From contig NZ_CCAT010000003.1 of the NCBI RefSeq assembly GCF_000612845.1, forward strand, positions 1 to 64,000: 64,000 nt of DNA. Reading direction: 5' to 3'. The notes below the pieces were generated by a model. That model made no database searches. It was not told the origin of the DNA and saw only the letters and a list, made by a program, of their open reading frames with translations. How positions within the stretch are numbered: position 1 is the first letter of the stretch; the number at the start of each line of letters is the position of its first letter. This document shows, piece by piece, positions 16,938 through 24,982 of the stretch. The position numbers and the translations under genes were made by a program. This DNA is from Clostridium ihumii AP5. Its GTDB lineage: Bacteria > Bacillota > Clostridia > Clostridiales > Clostridiaceae.

Positions 16938-18365
16938 TTAAATATCATCATTTAAATTCAATATATTTTCTTCATTGGGTAATGGCATATCACCTATAGT
17001 ATCAAGATCATCATCTGCTTTTGCTATATCTTCATCTGTTATATTTGTAAACATTCCAGTTGTATCAGACATTTGTTTTAATTCTTTTAATGCAGTCTTT
17101 TGGCTTATTATTCCTGCATTAACAACATTAATAATTGCATTAGTTTTTTTATCAACTATATTTGCAAGTTCATCCTCGGATTGATTAGCTATAGGATTAA
17201 ATGTCCAATCTAAATCATCTGGAATATATCCAAACTCACTCATAAACATTATTGGTAACATTTTATCAAATATTGGCCCTAGTTGAGACTCTTGTTTCTG
17301 ATCTATTAAATCATAATAATTTTGCATATCGCTTTCACCAGTAGCACTTAATCCTGCTGGACTTCTACCAAATAACTTAGTTACTGGTATTTCTGCTGCT
17401 CCTGAAATATCTAACATAAAACTTTGATAGATATCATTTAGTCCTGCAAAAGTATACTGATGTGTTTGAAAATCATCTTCCTTATTCATAACACACATTC
17501 CCATGTTATTCATTAGTTGATTTTGCATAGAAAGTACATTATACAATTCTATTTTAGACTTTTCATCACCTATTGCTAACATCTCTCCTAAATCTGACAT
17601 TTTATATACTCTTAAATTTGCTAAAAATATCAATTGAGCTATATTCCAACTAGTATTGTCCCTTTTCTTTAATTCATCAAAAACAACTTCTACTTCTGAT
17701 GCACCCCAATTATTTTCTGCATATCTTTCTAAGTAAGGTAATTCTCTACCAGTAAATCTAAGTACTCTACTATGGTGCACTTTTATGCTATCGCCACTTT
17801 CAAGAAACCACTGATAATATTTAGGAAGTCCAAAATCAGGACTTGATATATTATCAATTATTTCACTTGATGGAAATAATCCTGACCACCTATCACTTAC
17901 TATCAAACCTTTAAATGCACCAGGCATAATTGAATCATAGTCTAGTGGTTCATCTAATATATTTTCATGTCCTTCAATTATTACAACTGCTCCTGCTCCA
18001 CCATATAACCTACCCCATTTTAATGCTTGTAATATACTTTTCTTTATTCTAGTAGTGCGTTGTAACTTATCAAACCTTTTTATTTGTTCTGGTTCTAATT
18101 GTGTGGTTATATTTATCCAGTTCTTACACATATCTTCTGGAATACAATCAATTATTTTTCTTATAATCCAATGTGATCTATACAAGCTATTCATTAGATT
18201 GTAGTCTTGTGTTAATCTCGTCATTGGATATTCAGTGCTTTCTAATAAATTAGGAGTTCCAAAGCCAAGCCTGGCTAATGTATTAGTAAATGCATCCATT
18301 GTATAGTTAGAATTTCTATTTTTAGGATTAGTCGCTTTTCTATTCTTAGCCTTCTTTTTTGACAT
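16938..18365 (-). CDS. Portal protein (DUF1073-like)
   Basis: A 475-residue protein matching DUF1073 portals: RSHWIIRKIIDCIPEDMCKNW near residues 63-83, ALKWGRLYGGAGAVVIIEG, YQWFLESGDSIKVHHSRVLRF, and the C-terminal LGPIFDKMLPIMF. It forms the dodecameric DNA gate at the head vertex. The upstream neighbour should be terL, but a serine recombinase gene lies between them. The start ATG 18365 has GGAGG upstream. Confidence 0.9.
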   Translation of the reverse strand: MSKKKAKNRKATNPKNRNSNYTMDAFTNTLARLGFGTPNLLESTEYPMTRLTQDYNLMNSLYRSHWIIRKIIDCIPEDMCKNWINITTQLEPEQIKRFDKLQRTTRIKKSILQALKWGRLYGGAGAVVIIEGHENILDEPLDYDSIMPGAFKGLIVSDRWSGLFPSSEIIDNISSPDFGLPKYYQWFLESGDSIKVHHSRVLRFTGRELPYLERYAENNWGASEVEVVFDELKKRDNTSWNIAQLIFLANLRVYKMSDLGEMLAIGDEKSKIELYNVLSMQNQLMNNMGMCVMNKEDDFQTHQYTFAGLNDIYQSFMLDISGAAEIPVTKLFGRSPAGLSATGESDMQNYYDLIDQKQESQLGPIFDKMLPIMFMSEFGYIPDDLDWTFNPIANQSEDELANIVDKKTNAIINVVNAGIISQKTALKELKQMSDTTGMFTNITDEDIAKADDDLDTIGDMPLPNEENILNLNDDI

Positions 18366-18392
18366 TAACTTACCTCCTTTCTATTAAACAAT

Positions 18393-18429
18393 AAAAAAAG
18401 CCAACATATTCTAAATGCTAGCTTTTTTT
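18393..18429 (-). terminator. Terminator at end of serine recombinase gene
   Basis: Minus-strand AAAAAAAGCTAGCAT and ATGTTGGCTTTTTTT pair (two wobbles) with a T run at the end, overlapping the recombinase stop codon and 28 bases before the portal start. It isolates the recombinase from portal transcription, or weakly attenuates the late operon. Confidence 0.65.
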
Positions 18430-18984
18430 ATTGTTTAATATTCTATATACTGTAGATCTACTTAAATTAGTTTTCTTTACAATATCAACTATTTTATATC
18501 CTTCTTTATATAACATTTCTACTATATCTGCATTTTCATTTTGTTTATTAGGCCTTCCACCATTTCTGCCCCTAGCCTTTGCACTTGCCAAACCCTCCTT
18601 AGTTCTTTGAGATATTAAATCCCTTTCAAGTTGACTTAAACCACTCATGACAGTTAATAAAAAATCATTATATGGATTATCTGATGTAGTGTCTAACCAT
18701 GTATCTTTAATACTTTTTATTGCAGCTTCTTTTTCTTTTATTTTATCTATAATACTTAATAAATCTTTTGTACTTCTACTTACCCTAGTTAAATCTGTAA
18801 TTATTACTGTATCACCACAACGTAATTCATCTATCATTTTATTAAGTTGTTCTCTATTTATTTTTGTACCTGTTATTTTTTCCTGATATATATTTCTTGG
18901 ATCTACACCATATTTTATTAATGCATCTATCTGTCTATCTAAGTTTTGCTCTTGTGTACTAACTCTTGCATATCCTATTAACAA
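18418..18984 (-). CDS. Serine recombinase (resolvase/invertase family) between terL and portal
   Basis: A 188-residue small serine recombinase from TTG 18984 (MLIGYARVSTQEQNLDRQ); an upstream TTG 18993 is possible but lacks the family's usual start. Catalytic Ser is in RVST (residue about 9), with ITDLTRVSRSTKDLL and the long E-helix residues following, then a C-terminal helix-turn-helix (EGYKIVDIVKKTNLSRSTVYRIL). It probably recombines the inverted repeat 19021..19071 just upstream. It breaks the usual terL-portal pair, so it looks like an inserted cassette. Targets and role are unknown. Confidence 0.88.
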   Translation of the reverse strand: MLIGYARVSTQEQNLDRQIDALIKYGVDPRNIYQEKITGTKINREQLNKMIDELRCGDTVIITDLTRVSRSTKDLLSIIDKIKEKEAAIKSIKDTWLDTTSDNPYNDFLLTVMSGLSQLERDLISQRTKEGLASAKARGRNGGRPNKQNENADIVEMLYKEGYKIVDIVKKTNLSRSTVYRILNNKKS

Positions 18985-19020
18985 TATAATCAACTCTTTT
19001 CTTTATTAATTAATTATATT

Positions 19021-19071
19021 GTATCATAAACGTATCAAAATTAAAATAGTTTTTGATACGTTTTAAGATAC
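19021..19071. repeat. Large inverted repeat upstream of serine recombinase
   Basis: Arms 19021..19040 (gtatcataaacgtatcaaaa) and 19051..19071 pair almost perfectly around a 10-base centre. It lies between the terL stop and the recombinase start and overlaps the recombinase's likely promoter. Probably a recombination (res-like) site or autoregulatory operator. Confidence 0.65.
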
Positions 19072-19143
19072 ACTTTTGATATTAATTAAGCCTTATTTTT
19101 AAATATATTAGATAATGTGTCATAAACATTCGTTTTTGAAACA

Positions 19144-20430
19144 TTATCGTGCAAGCCTTCTAGGTTTAATTATTGTCTTAACAAAATACCTTAATGCATC
19201 TGCTCCATGGTCATTTTCCTTGACTGGTTTTTCTTCTCCACGTTGGCAAGCCTTTTCATCCCAGACATAACTTAATATATCTCCTAAACTTCTTTTGCAT
19301 TTCTTTTTTACAACTTTAATTCTTCCTTGTTGAATTAAAGTAGCTGTCATTCTTATTCCATCCAGTACTTCATTATCAGCTGCCTTTATTCTGTAACCTC
19401 GATTTCTCATTTCAGCTTTAAATGATGCAGCACTTGGGTCTAATATTATTGCAACTGGTGATGGTCCTTCTTTGATAAATTCTTCTAAGTCATCACCATA
19501 TTGTTTATCTGTTTTCTGTGCCATTTTTTCCTTACTGTCATAATAATATTCTCTAGTTACCCAAATATCAGTACCATCATCGTATATATCTAAAAATACA
19601 GTAGCATTTGTAGTACCATAATCTATTGCTATATATCTTCTTGCTATTTGTTGTAATCCTGATGGTAAATCTTCTTCTAGTATTTCATTTTTAATACTAT
19701 CCCACATATCATAAATAGCACCCTCGGCCATAGCCCAGAGTCCTTGTATATACCTTTTGAAGAACACACCTACATACATACTTCTATAACGATTTTTAAT
19801 TTTTTCTGTCAATGATAAATTATCATCCATTGTGAAATGTAAATATAAAAGATTCTTTTCTTTGGCCTTTAATATCCAATTAGTATAAAACCAATGTATA
19901 GGTCCATCTGGATTACAATTAAACCAAAATTTACTTCCTTCAACAGAGCAACGACCTGTACCTTGGTTTGCAAAACTTTCAGGCATTAATGCTACTTCAT
20001 CAAAGAATATTCCAGCTAATGTTATACCTTGTATTAAATCATTTGAGCCTTCATCTTTACCACCAAATATATAAAAGTAATTAGTTTTTCCATTTCTAGT
20101 TATTTCAATATAATTGTCAGTTTTATGATCCTTATATTTATACCCTCGACTTATAAGCATTATTTTAAGCCAAAACCAAACATTACGTCTAAAACTACCT
20201 ACAGTTTTACCACACATACCAAAGTTCTGACCATCAAAGTTTTCCATAGACCACATTATAAAGCTTAAAGACATAGAAACAGTTTTACCACTTCTAATTG
20301 CTCCATCTGCAATAATACCATCTGCATCTTTAACTGGACTATTTTCAGTCCACCAATTTAAGACTTTCCTTTGTTTTTTTGAAAAAGGTTTAAACTTAAA
20401 GCTTAATTTATTTTTATTCTTCTTCTTCAT
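19144..20430 (-). CDS. terL: Terminase large subunit (PBSX type)
   Basis: The product is 428 residues from ATG 20430, which has AGGAAG 9 bases upstream; ATG 20457 in frame is the alternative. The ATPase part has a Walker A-like GAIRSGKT (residues about 43-50) and Walker B-like GIFFDEVAL. The nuclease part has AIDYGTTNATVFLD, VAIILDPSAASF and NDHGADALRYF with the acidic metal ligands. It cuts and pumps DNA into proheads. It overlaps terS by 17 bases. Confidence 0.92.
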   Translation of the reverse strand: MKKKNKNKLSFKFKPFSKKQRKVLNWWTENSPVKDADGIIADGAIRSGKTVSMSLSFIMWSMENFDGQNFGMCGKTVGSFRRNVWFWLKIMLISRGYKYKDHKTDNYIEITRNGKTNYFYIFGGKDEGSNDLIQGITLAGIFFDEVALMPESFANQGTGRCSVEGSKFWFNCNPDGPIHWFYTNWILKAKEKNLLYLHFTMDDNLSLTEKIKNRYRSMYVGVFFKRYIQGLWAMAEGAIYDMWDSIKNEILEEDLPSGLQQIARRYIAIDYGTTNATVFLDIYDDGTDIWVTREYYYDSKEKMAQKTDKQYGDDLEEFIKEGPSPVAIILDPSAASFKAEMRNRGYRIKAADNEVLDGIRMTATLIQQGRIKVVKKKCKRSLGDILSYVWDEKACQRGEEKPVKENDHGADALRYFVKTIIKPRRLAR

Positions 20431-21223
20431 CTGCCCAATCTTCCTGTGCTGTTCCATTTAATGCATTTATAAATCCATCATCTTGTACTGTTTCTTCTTC
20501 ATCATCTATTGTTAATATTTTTATTTCTGCTTTAAGCTTTTCTATTCTTAACTTTTGTTCTTCTGTTGCTAAATCCCAATTCTTATGTAGTAACTCCTCA
20601 TATGTCTTTATCATGCCTTCTAATGTTTTCATTGCTTTTGATTGTGAATTAAGAAATCTTTCTTGCTTATCCCAGGCAAACTGTAAAACATATTCGTATT
20701 CTTCTTCAGTAGAGTTAGTATTCGTTTTTTCAGTTTTTCTATTATTGCTTTTAACTTTAGATTTTTTTAATTCTTTAGTTAAATCCTTATGACTTTTTAC
20801 ATACATTATTTTTTGACTTCTTATTATGCTGGTAAAATGTATTTCTATATTAGTCCATAATATATCTAAAGTACCTAAGCCATTTTCTTGTATTTCTTTC
20901 ATAATATTTTGCGTTGTTTTAGGAAGATATTTAGCTAAAAAGCCTTTATTATTAAATCTTTCTGGATTAATATATTCACCATGTTTAAAAGCATTTATAT
21001 TGCCTTTTACTGCTCCACCCCCTGAATTTCCAATTGCATTTTTATTTCCTTTTGGAGCACCTGCTTTACTTTTTCTTATTCCTAACTTTTTATCCCACTT
21101 ATCATTATTTTTCCACTTTCTAATATTTGCAGGATCTTCATTAAGAATAGCTGCTATTTCTTTAGGTTTTATTTTTCCTTCTTTATCTTTATAAATATTG
21201 AAAGCTAATTCTCTATTTTCCAA
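20414..21223 (-). CDS. terS: Terminase small subunit (PBSX/YqaS type)
   Basis: A 269-residue protein starting at TTG 21223 with GGTGGTGA upstream. The N-terminal helix-turn-helix (KEGKIKPKEIAAILNEDPANIRKWKNNDKW) and the following GAPKGNKNAIGNSGGGA segment are typical of YqaS-type small terminases that select phage DNA. The C-terminal part is a charged helical oligomerisation and TerL-binding region. Its stop overlaps the terL start. Confidence 0.88.
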   Translation of the reverse strand: MENRELAFNIYKDKEGKIKPKEIAAILNEDPANIRKWKNNDKWDKKLGIRKSKAGAPKGNKNAIGNSGGGAVKGNINAFKHGEYINPERFNNKGFLAKYLPKTTQNIMKEIQENGLGTLDILWTNIEIHFTSIIRSQKIMYVKSHKDLTKELKKSKVKSNNRKTEKTNTNSTEEEYEYVLQFAWDKQERFLNSQSKAMKTLEGMIKTYEELLHKNWDLATEEQKLRIEKLKAEIKILTIDDEEETVQDDGFINALNGTAQEDWADEEEE

Positions 21224-21256
21224 TTAATCACCACCTAAAAAAATAAAGCCATGTAT

Positions 21257-21847
21257 TTAAACATTGGCTTTTAATTTCTTAACTTCTCTTATTAATGTAC
21301 TTTTACTTATTCCTGTTATTTCTGCTACTTCATTATAGCTTTTATCTCCACCATTTACAGTTAATAAACTTAATGCATGTTCTAATTGTTTATTACTATA
21401 TTTTTGTGGCCTACCTTCTTTAAAACCTTCTTTTGTTTTTGCTATTGCCTTACCTGCTTGTGTTCTTTCAATTATCATTGCTCTTTCAAATTCAGCAAAA
21501 GCTAATAAATTTGTTACAATTAATCTTCCCATTGGTGTATCTTCTATTAATCCCATATTTAGTATATGGATTTTAACACCCTTATTCATAAGTTTATCTA
21601 TATACTGTAGTCCTTCTTTAGTTGTTCTACAGAATCTATCTAGCTTAGTAACTACTAAAATATCTCCATCTTTTATTTCATTCAATATACTATTAAATAT
21701 TTCTCTATCTTTAGCACCTGAATAACTTTCTTCTATTAATTTAGCAGTAGGATAATATTCTAATATTTTATTGCCTTGTTCTTCTATACTATTATTATCT
21801 ACTTGACCTTTTGTACTTACTCTACAATATCCATAAATTTTACCCAT
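21257..21847 (-). CDS. Serine recombinase (resolvase family) upstream of terS
   Basis: A 196-residue protein from ATG 21847 (MGKIYGYCRVSTKGQ); GAGG at 8 bases supports this over two earlier in-frame starts. Catalytic Ser is in RVST (about residue 11); ILVVTKLDRFCRTTKEG and AEFERAMIIERTQAGKA follow, and a C-terminal HTH (SYNEVAEITGISKSTLIREVKKL). It differs clearly from the other serine recombinase at 18418, so the two are not a recent duplication. It has its own strong promoter within a GGTGTCAA inverted repeat. Its target is unknown. Confidence 0.88.
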   Translation of the reverse strand: MGKIYGYCRVSTKGQVDNNSIEEQGNKILEYYPTAKLIEESYSGAKDREIFNSILNEIKDGDILVVTKLDRFCRTTKEGLQYIDKLMNKGVKIHILNMGLIEDTPMGRLIVTNLLAFAEFERAMIIERTQAGKAIAKTKEGFKEGRPQKYSNKQLEHALSLLTVNGGDKSYNEVAEITGISKSTLIREVKKLKANV

Positions 21848-21876
21848 TTTCATAACCTCACTTTTGAAACCAAGTT

Positions 21877-21926
21877 TTGACACCTTCTTATACATTGATT
21901 ATACGTCTTTGTAATATCGGTGTCAA
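21877..21926 (-). promoter_or_regulatory. Promoter of second serine recombinase inside an inverted repeat
   Basis: Minus-strand TTGACA (21926..21921), 17-base spacer, TATAAT (21903..21898) is a consensus sigma-A promoter. TTGACACC at its -35 and GGTGTCAA downstream (21884..21877) form an 8-bp inverted repeat 34 bases apart, so a repressor or the recombinase itself could bind across the start region. Confidence 0.7.
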
Positions 21927-21965
21927 TACTGTTAAGTTATGAAACTATAGCATTTTAAACAACTA

Positions 21966-21994
21966 TTGACTTAGTAGCTATTAGCTGTTACTAT
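21966..21994 (+). promoter_or_regulatory. Promoter of the DUF1413 gene
   Basis: TTGACT, 17 bases, TACTAT gives a good sigma-A promoter 38 bases before the ATG, on the opposite strand to the flanking late genes. It should work in the lysogen. Confidence 0.65.
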
Positions 21995-22031
21995 ATAGCT
22001 ATGATATTTATTTCATTAGGAGGTTTAAAAT

Positions 22032-22283
22032 ATGATAATAACTAAAAACACATCTCTTCAAGATCTATTTAATGAATCAGTTAATACCTTATCCGACTTA
22101 CAACCTGGAGAAATATTTATAGTAAAACAACTATTTAGAGGGTTTGAATGGGAACGTATAAGCAAGGGAAACCGCACTAAATTAGGTTCTATGTTCTTTA
22201 ATTATGCAAATAGTGCTGGTTCAAGTATTATTCAACCATTAGGGAAAACACCTCAAAACCAACAACAATATAAAAAATTATAA
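22032..22283 (+). CDS. DUF1413 domain protein, single plus-strand cargo gene
   Basis: An 83-residue protein with a strong RBS (TAGGAGGTTTAAAAT). The middle GEIFIVKQLFRGFEWERI and LGSMFFNYAN segments fit DUF1413, a small family of phages and plasmids with no known function. The gene has its own promoter, opposes the late genes around it and is flanked by near-identical 19-bp repeats, which suggests an independently acquired lysogenic (moron) gene. The last 20 residues are polar. Function unknown. Confidence 0.7.
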   Translation: MIITKNTSLQDLFNESVNTLSDLQPGEIFIVKQLFRGFEWERISKGNRTKLGSMFFNYANSAGSSIIQPLGKTPQNQQQYKKL

Positions 22284-22344
22284 AAAAGTACCTTCAATTG
22301 TGATTTTTTATTCTCTAATCATTAAATACTATTAAGTCATGATA

Positions 22345-22382
22345 CTATAGGAGTACTTACAAATTAGTAAGTACTCCTATAG
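22345..22382. terminator. Perfect 16-bp hairpin between convergent genes
   Basis: CTATAGGAGTACTTAC and its complement flank a 6-base loop. It spans the stop codon of the 22364..22738 gene and lies after the DUF1413 gene. It lacks a long T run on either side, so it may be a weak terminator or mRNA 3' protector. Confidence 0.55.
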
Positions 22383-22738
22383 CTTTGTAATATTTTTTTT
22401 AATTCTAAGTTATATTCTTTTACAAGTGCATCATTTTTTCTTTTAATATTTTTATAGATTTCTTGAATTGTCATGCTTACATTTATTACACAATTTCTTA
22501 TATTATTGACTTCATAAGACATTTTATCAAATCTAAATTGTCGTTCAAGTAAGCATTTTATAAGATAAAGTCTTTGCGATATATTTTCAATATCTTCAAG
22601 AATATTTGTAGATTGTAATAATTCATTGCTTAAATTTGAGACATCCTCATAATTTGATATTTCTTCAAAATTTGATACTGTATCTGATATTATTTCAAGT
22701 TCTCTTATTGGTATAATAAAATTTTTTTCTATTTCCAT
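22364..22738 (-). CDS. Helical phage protein of unknown function
   Basis: The product is 124 residues from ATG 22738 (MEIEKNFIIPIREL) with GGAAG 8 bases upstream; a longer frame upstream is in low-complexity sequence. It is all-helical in pattern (SNFEEISNYEDVSNLSNELL, NISQRLYLIKCLLERQFRF) and rich in Ile/Asn/Glu. It lies between the late-region tyrosine recombinase and the DUF1413 gene. I recognise no family. Confidence 0.6.
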   Translation of the reverse strand: MEIEKNFIIPIRELEIISDTVSNFEEISNYEDVSNLSNELLQSTNILEDIENISQRLYLIKCLLERQFRFDKMSYEVNNIRNCVINVSMTIQEIYKNIKRKNDALVKEYNLELKKILQSYRSTY

Positions 22739-23097
22739 TTTTATTTCTTCCTTTCTTTTTTTTCTTATACCAACGATATTACTCATAATAATAATAATAT
22801 ACACAAATAATTTTCCAAATATATCTCATATTAGTATTTTCAATGGCTCTAGAAGTCAATTGAGTCTGTATCAGTTGCATTCTCAACCTTTTTTATACAA
22901 TTATTGATTTTACTGTATAATACTTGTTTTGTTACATAAATTGTAATAAAACTATTAAAAAACTGTCCCTTTATACTAATAAAGAAAGACATTACTCTTT
23001 TTTTATTTCTACTACTATATATCTCTATTTTTTTACCATTAAAGTCTTTTAAATAAAAAAAAGGAACACCTATGGTTAAAAAATATATTTTTAGCTG
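22739..23097. other. Non-coding stretch with one likely promoter
   Basis: About 360 bases of AT-rich sequence. Minus-strand TTGACT (22859..22854), 17 bases, TACTAA (22836..22831) is a plausible promoter for the 22364..22738 gene. A plus-strand TATAAT near 22916 lacks a good -35. I see no other gene or structured RNA. Confidence 0.45.
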
Positions 23098-23763
23098 TTA
23101 TCCGATATAATCATCTACAGCTAAAATTGACTCTTCCTCTTCTTCTTCATCCAGTCCTATATATATTCTTGTTATCTCTGGACTAGAGTGGCAAAACATT
23201 TTTTGAACTAATAATAATCCATAGCTCGCCTCTTTACCACTTTTTATTGCATTCTTATATATGATATATCCATAAGTTTTCCTTAATCCATGATTGCATA
23301 CAGAAAATTTTATATTACATGCTTCAGTTGCTCTATTTATAACTCTACATGTTTGTTTTGAATCTATAGGTTCTCTTTTATTTGTAGGTGATGGAAATAA
23401 ATATTCCCAATCCTGTTTATCTTTAGTGTACTCTTCTAAGATTAATCTTAGATTATCTTTTATAATTGCTTTTCTAGGAACTAGTGTTTTTTTAAACTTA
23501 TCTTCACAATACTCTTTCCCTTTTTTCTTTTTAAGATTAGTCCTCTTTTTCTTAGTTGTTTTTTGCTCAATTATCTTAAAATATCCTTTTTCTAAGGATT
23601 CTCTAGTTTCTCCTACTCTTAATTTAACTAAATCACCTACTCTATATCCAGTACCTAATGCAACCTGACTAAAAACATATACAACTTCATCATATTCTTT
23701 TAACCAGGCTTTAAATGCTTTTAAGTCATTTGGATTTTTAATTGGCTTAGTTTTACTTCCCAC
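23098..23763 (-). CDS. Short tyrosine recombinase in late-control region
   Basis: A 221-residue protein from GTG 23763 that is essentially a catalytic domain alone. R41 (GTGYRVGD), Lys in QKTTKKK, H158/R161 (NHGLRKTYG), H192 (FCHSSPE) and Y201 (IYIG) give a full catalytic set. It lacks the SAM-like core-binding and arm-binding domains of the integrase at 36533. It overlaps the 59-residue gene by 11 bases. Such genes occur near terminase in several Clostridium phages; a role in the late switch or in genome handling is guesswork. Confidence 0.85.
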   Translation of the reverse strand: MGSKTKPIKNPNDLKAFKAWLKEYDEVVYVFSQVALGTGYRVGDLVKLRVGETRESLEKGYFKIIEQKTTKKKRTNLKKKKGKEYCEDKFKKTLVPRKAIIKDNLRLILEEYTKDKQDWEYLFPSPTNKREPIDSKQTCRVINRATEACNIKFSVCNHGLRKTYGYIIYKNAIKSGKEASYGLLLVQKMFCHSSPEITRIYIGLDEEEEEESILAVDDYIG

Positions 23764-23932
23764 CGAACCCCACCTGCCTTATGGCACCACCTGGTCCTCG
23801 CTTATATCTGTAATTACCCATAAGTTGTTTTAAATCTCTTTCGGATAATTTTTCTTTTTTCTTTTTATTATGCTTTTCTAGTTTTATATATATATCAGGC
23901 TGATTATTTTTTATTATTTTTCCTACTTTCAT
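23753..23932 (-). CDS. 59-residue basic phage protein
   Basis: ATG 23932 opens a 59-codon frame that overlaps the recombinase start by 11 bases. The protein is very basic, with a Lys-rich centre (EKHNKKKKEKLSERDLK) and a Gly/Arg-rich end (NYRYKRGPGGAIRQVGFGGK). It may bind nucleic acid, but no family is recognised. It is the first gene downstream of the late-control repeats and a terminator. Confidence 0.6.
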   Translation of the reverse strand: MKVGKIIKNNQPDIYIKLEKHNKKKKEKLSERDLKQLMGNYRYKRGPGGAIRQVGFGGK

Positions 23933-24077
23933 AATATCACCCTTGTTTTTTATTTTATTATAATTTGGTGACTTTTACATGTATTATAGCGCTGCTCATA
24001 TCCTCGCATGCTCCCATTACTTTATTCCTTAATTACTAATAATTAAGTCCATATTATTAATTTAATTTTCAAAGAAC

Positions 24078-24112
24078 AAAAGGAACCTTGCTTATTTGCA
24101 AAGTTCCTTTAA
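24078..24112 (-). terminator. Terminator between ArpU-like gene and late genes
   Basis: Minus-strand AAAGGAACTTTGC and GCAAGGTTCCTTT pair around 6 bases and run into TTTTGTTCTTT. It separates the early region from the first late genes, so late transcription needs a new promoter, read-through or antitermination. Confidence 0.7.
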
Positions 24113-24151
24113 CCTCAAAATCTATATTGCTTTGTTTCTGACACCTTTGGT

Positions 24152-24250
24152 ATCATACATATATGTTACATCTATTTTTTTAATTTGTCCTTATTTTTGT
24201 CCTTAATTTTTCCCTAATTTGTCCTTATTTTTTCCTTAATTTATCCTAAG
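24152..24250 (-). promoter_or_regulatory. Phased 11-bp repeats and possible late promoter
   Basis: Six units of consensus TTTGTCCTTAT (plus-strand view) start at 24184, 24196, 24207, 24218, 24229 and 24240; the last five are exactly 11 bases apart, one helical turn. On the minus strand they end 26 bases before TATGAT (24157..24152), which has no good -35. This fits an activator-dependent promoter; the adjacent ArpU-like product is the natural candidate activator. Confidence 0.55.
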
Positions 24251-24635
24251 TGTATAATGCAATAACAAATTTTCTTATTGCCTGTTTTTTTAACTTGTAG
24301 AATTCATTTTTATTTATGTTTAACTCATTTAAAAGTCCTTTTCTATTATTATTATATATATCTGTAAAATAACATTTTTCTATTATCTCTTTGCTTTTGG
24401 GATCTAATTTACTTAAAACTGTTGTTATTATCTCAACTATTCTTTCCTTTTCTTCCTCGTAAAAATACTGATTTTCTACTATAGAACTTCCATTAAATAA
24501 TGGTTTAACCTTTATTTTATTCCAATTTGTAGCTTGTCCAAGTCCTGAAGCTTCTAATGAAATTAAAAAATATGGATAATCCCTTAAATCACTTTCTACC
24601 AACTTTACTGCTTTCTTGTATTCTTTTTCATCCAT
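24246..24635 (-). CDS. ArpU/RinA-like late transcription regulator
   Basis: A 129-residue protein at the end of the early region. The C-terminal half has LSKLDPKSKEIIEKCYF, then NINKNEFYKLKKQAIRKF, the sigma-70 region 4-like HTH pattern of ArpU, RinA and related phage late activators. The N-terminus has EASGLGQATNWNKIKV. The stop codon overlaps the last of six 11-bp repeats that may be its binding sites. Weak start context but GGAGGCTTAG upstream of the ATG. Confidence 0.75.
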   Translation of the reverse strand: MDEKEYKKAVKLVESDLRDYPYFLISLEASGLGQATNWNKIKVKPLFNGSSIVENQYFYEEEKERIVEIITTVLSKLDPKSKEIIEKCYFTDIYNNNRKGLLNELNINKNEFYKLKKQAIRKFVIALYT

Positions 24636-24762
24636 GACTAAGCCTCCTTAGTTTATTTTTGTTTTACTCTAAGAATATATGACCTTGCCCAGTTTCTTGC
24701 TTTATAACCTATTTTTACTAAGCCTTTTACTTATTTTTCATTCTCCTTTTATATTTGTTATA

Positions 24763-24954
24763 TTATCTAACTAATTCTTTAGTTGTTATTCCTTCAATAT
24801 TTCCTATGCTTACACCAAGCAATCTTTCTTTGCTAGCTTCATGGTCTATCCTATAACCCGTTATATTCCCAAGCCTATCTTGAGCAATAATTATTTCCTC
24901 GCATTTAAACTCTATCACATTTCCACTTTTCATATAAATCTTAGCTTCAACCAT
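24763..24954 (-). CDS. Small phage protein of unknown function
   Basis: A 63-residue protein MVEAKIYMKSGNVIEFKCEE, with a short beta-rich pattern (IIIAQDRLGNITGYRID) and NIEGITTKELV at the end. This kind of small, single-domain protein on local residue context is common in phage early regions (it looks like an SH3-like barrel strand pattern), but I cannot name it. Upstream AAAGGAGTAAAAAT supports the ATG. Confidence 0.6.
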   Translation of the reverse strand: MVEAKIYMKSGNVIEFKCEEIIIAQDRLGNITGYRIDHEASKERLLGVSIGNIEGITTKELVR

Positions 24955-24982
24955 ATTTTTACTCCTTTACTTTATATTTGAA

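Larger units (their letters stand above)
21932..22350 (+). repeat. Direct repeats flanking the DUF1413 gene
   Basis: TTAAGTTATGAAACTATAG (21932..21950) and TTAAGTCATGATACTATAG (22332..22350) match at 17 of 19 positions and bracket the DUF1413 gene and its promoter. They may be paired operators or the scars or sites of a recombination event. Confidence 0.55.

Noticed and set aside
24184-24250. CRISPR-like array
   Set aside because: Units are 11 bp with no spacers; better explained as protein-binding repeats. No CRISPR array or cas gene is in the window.
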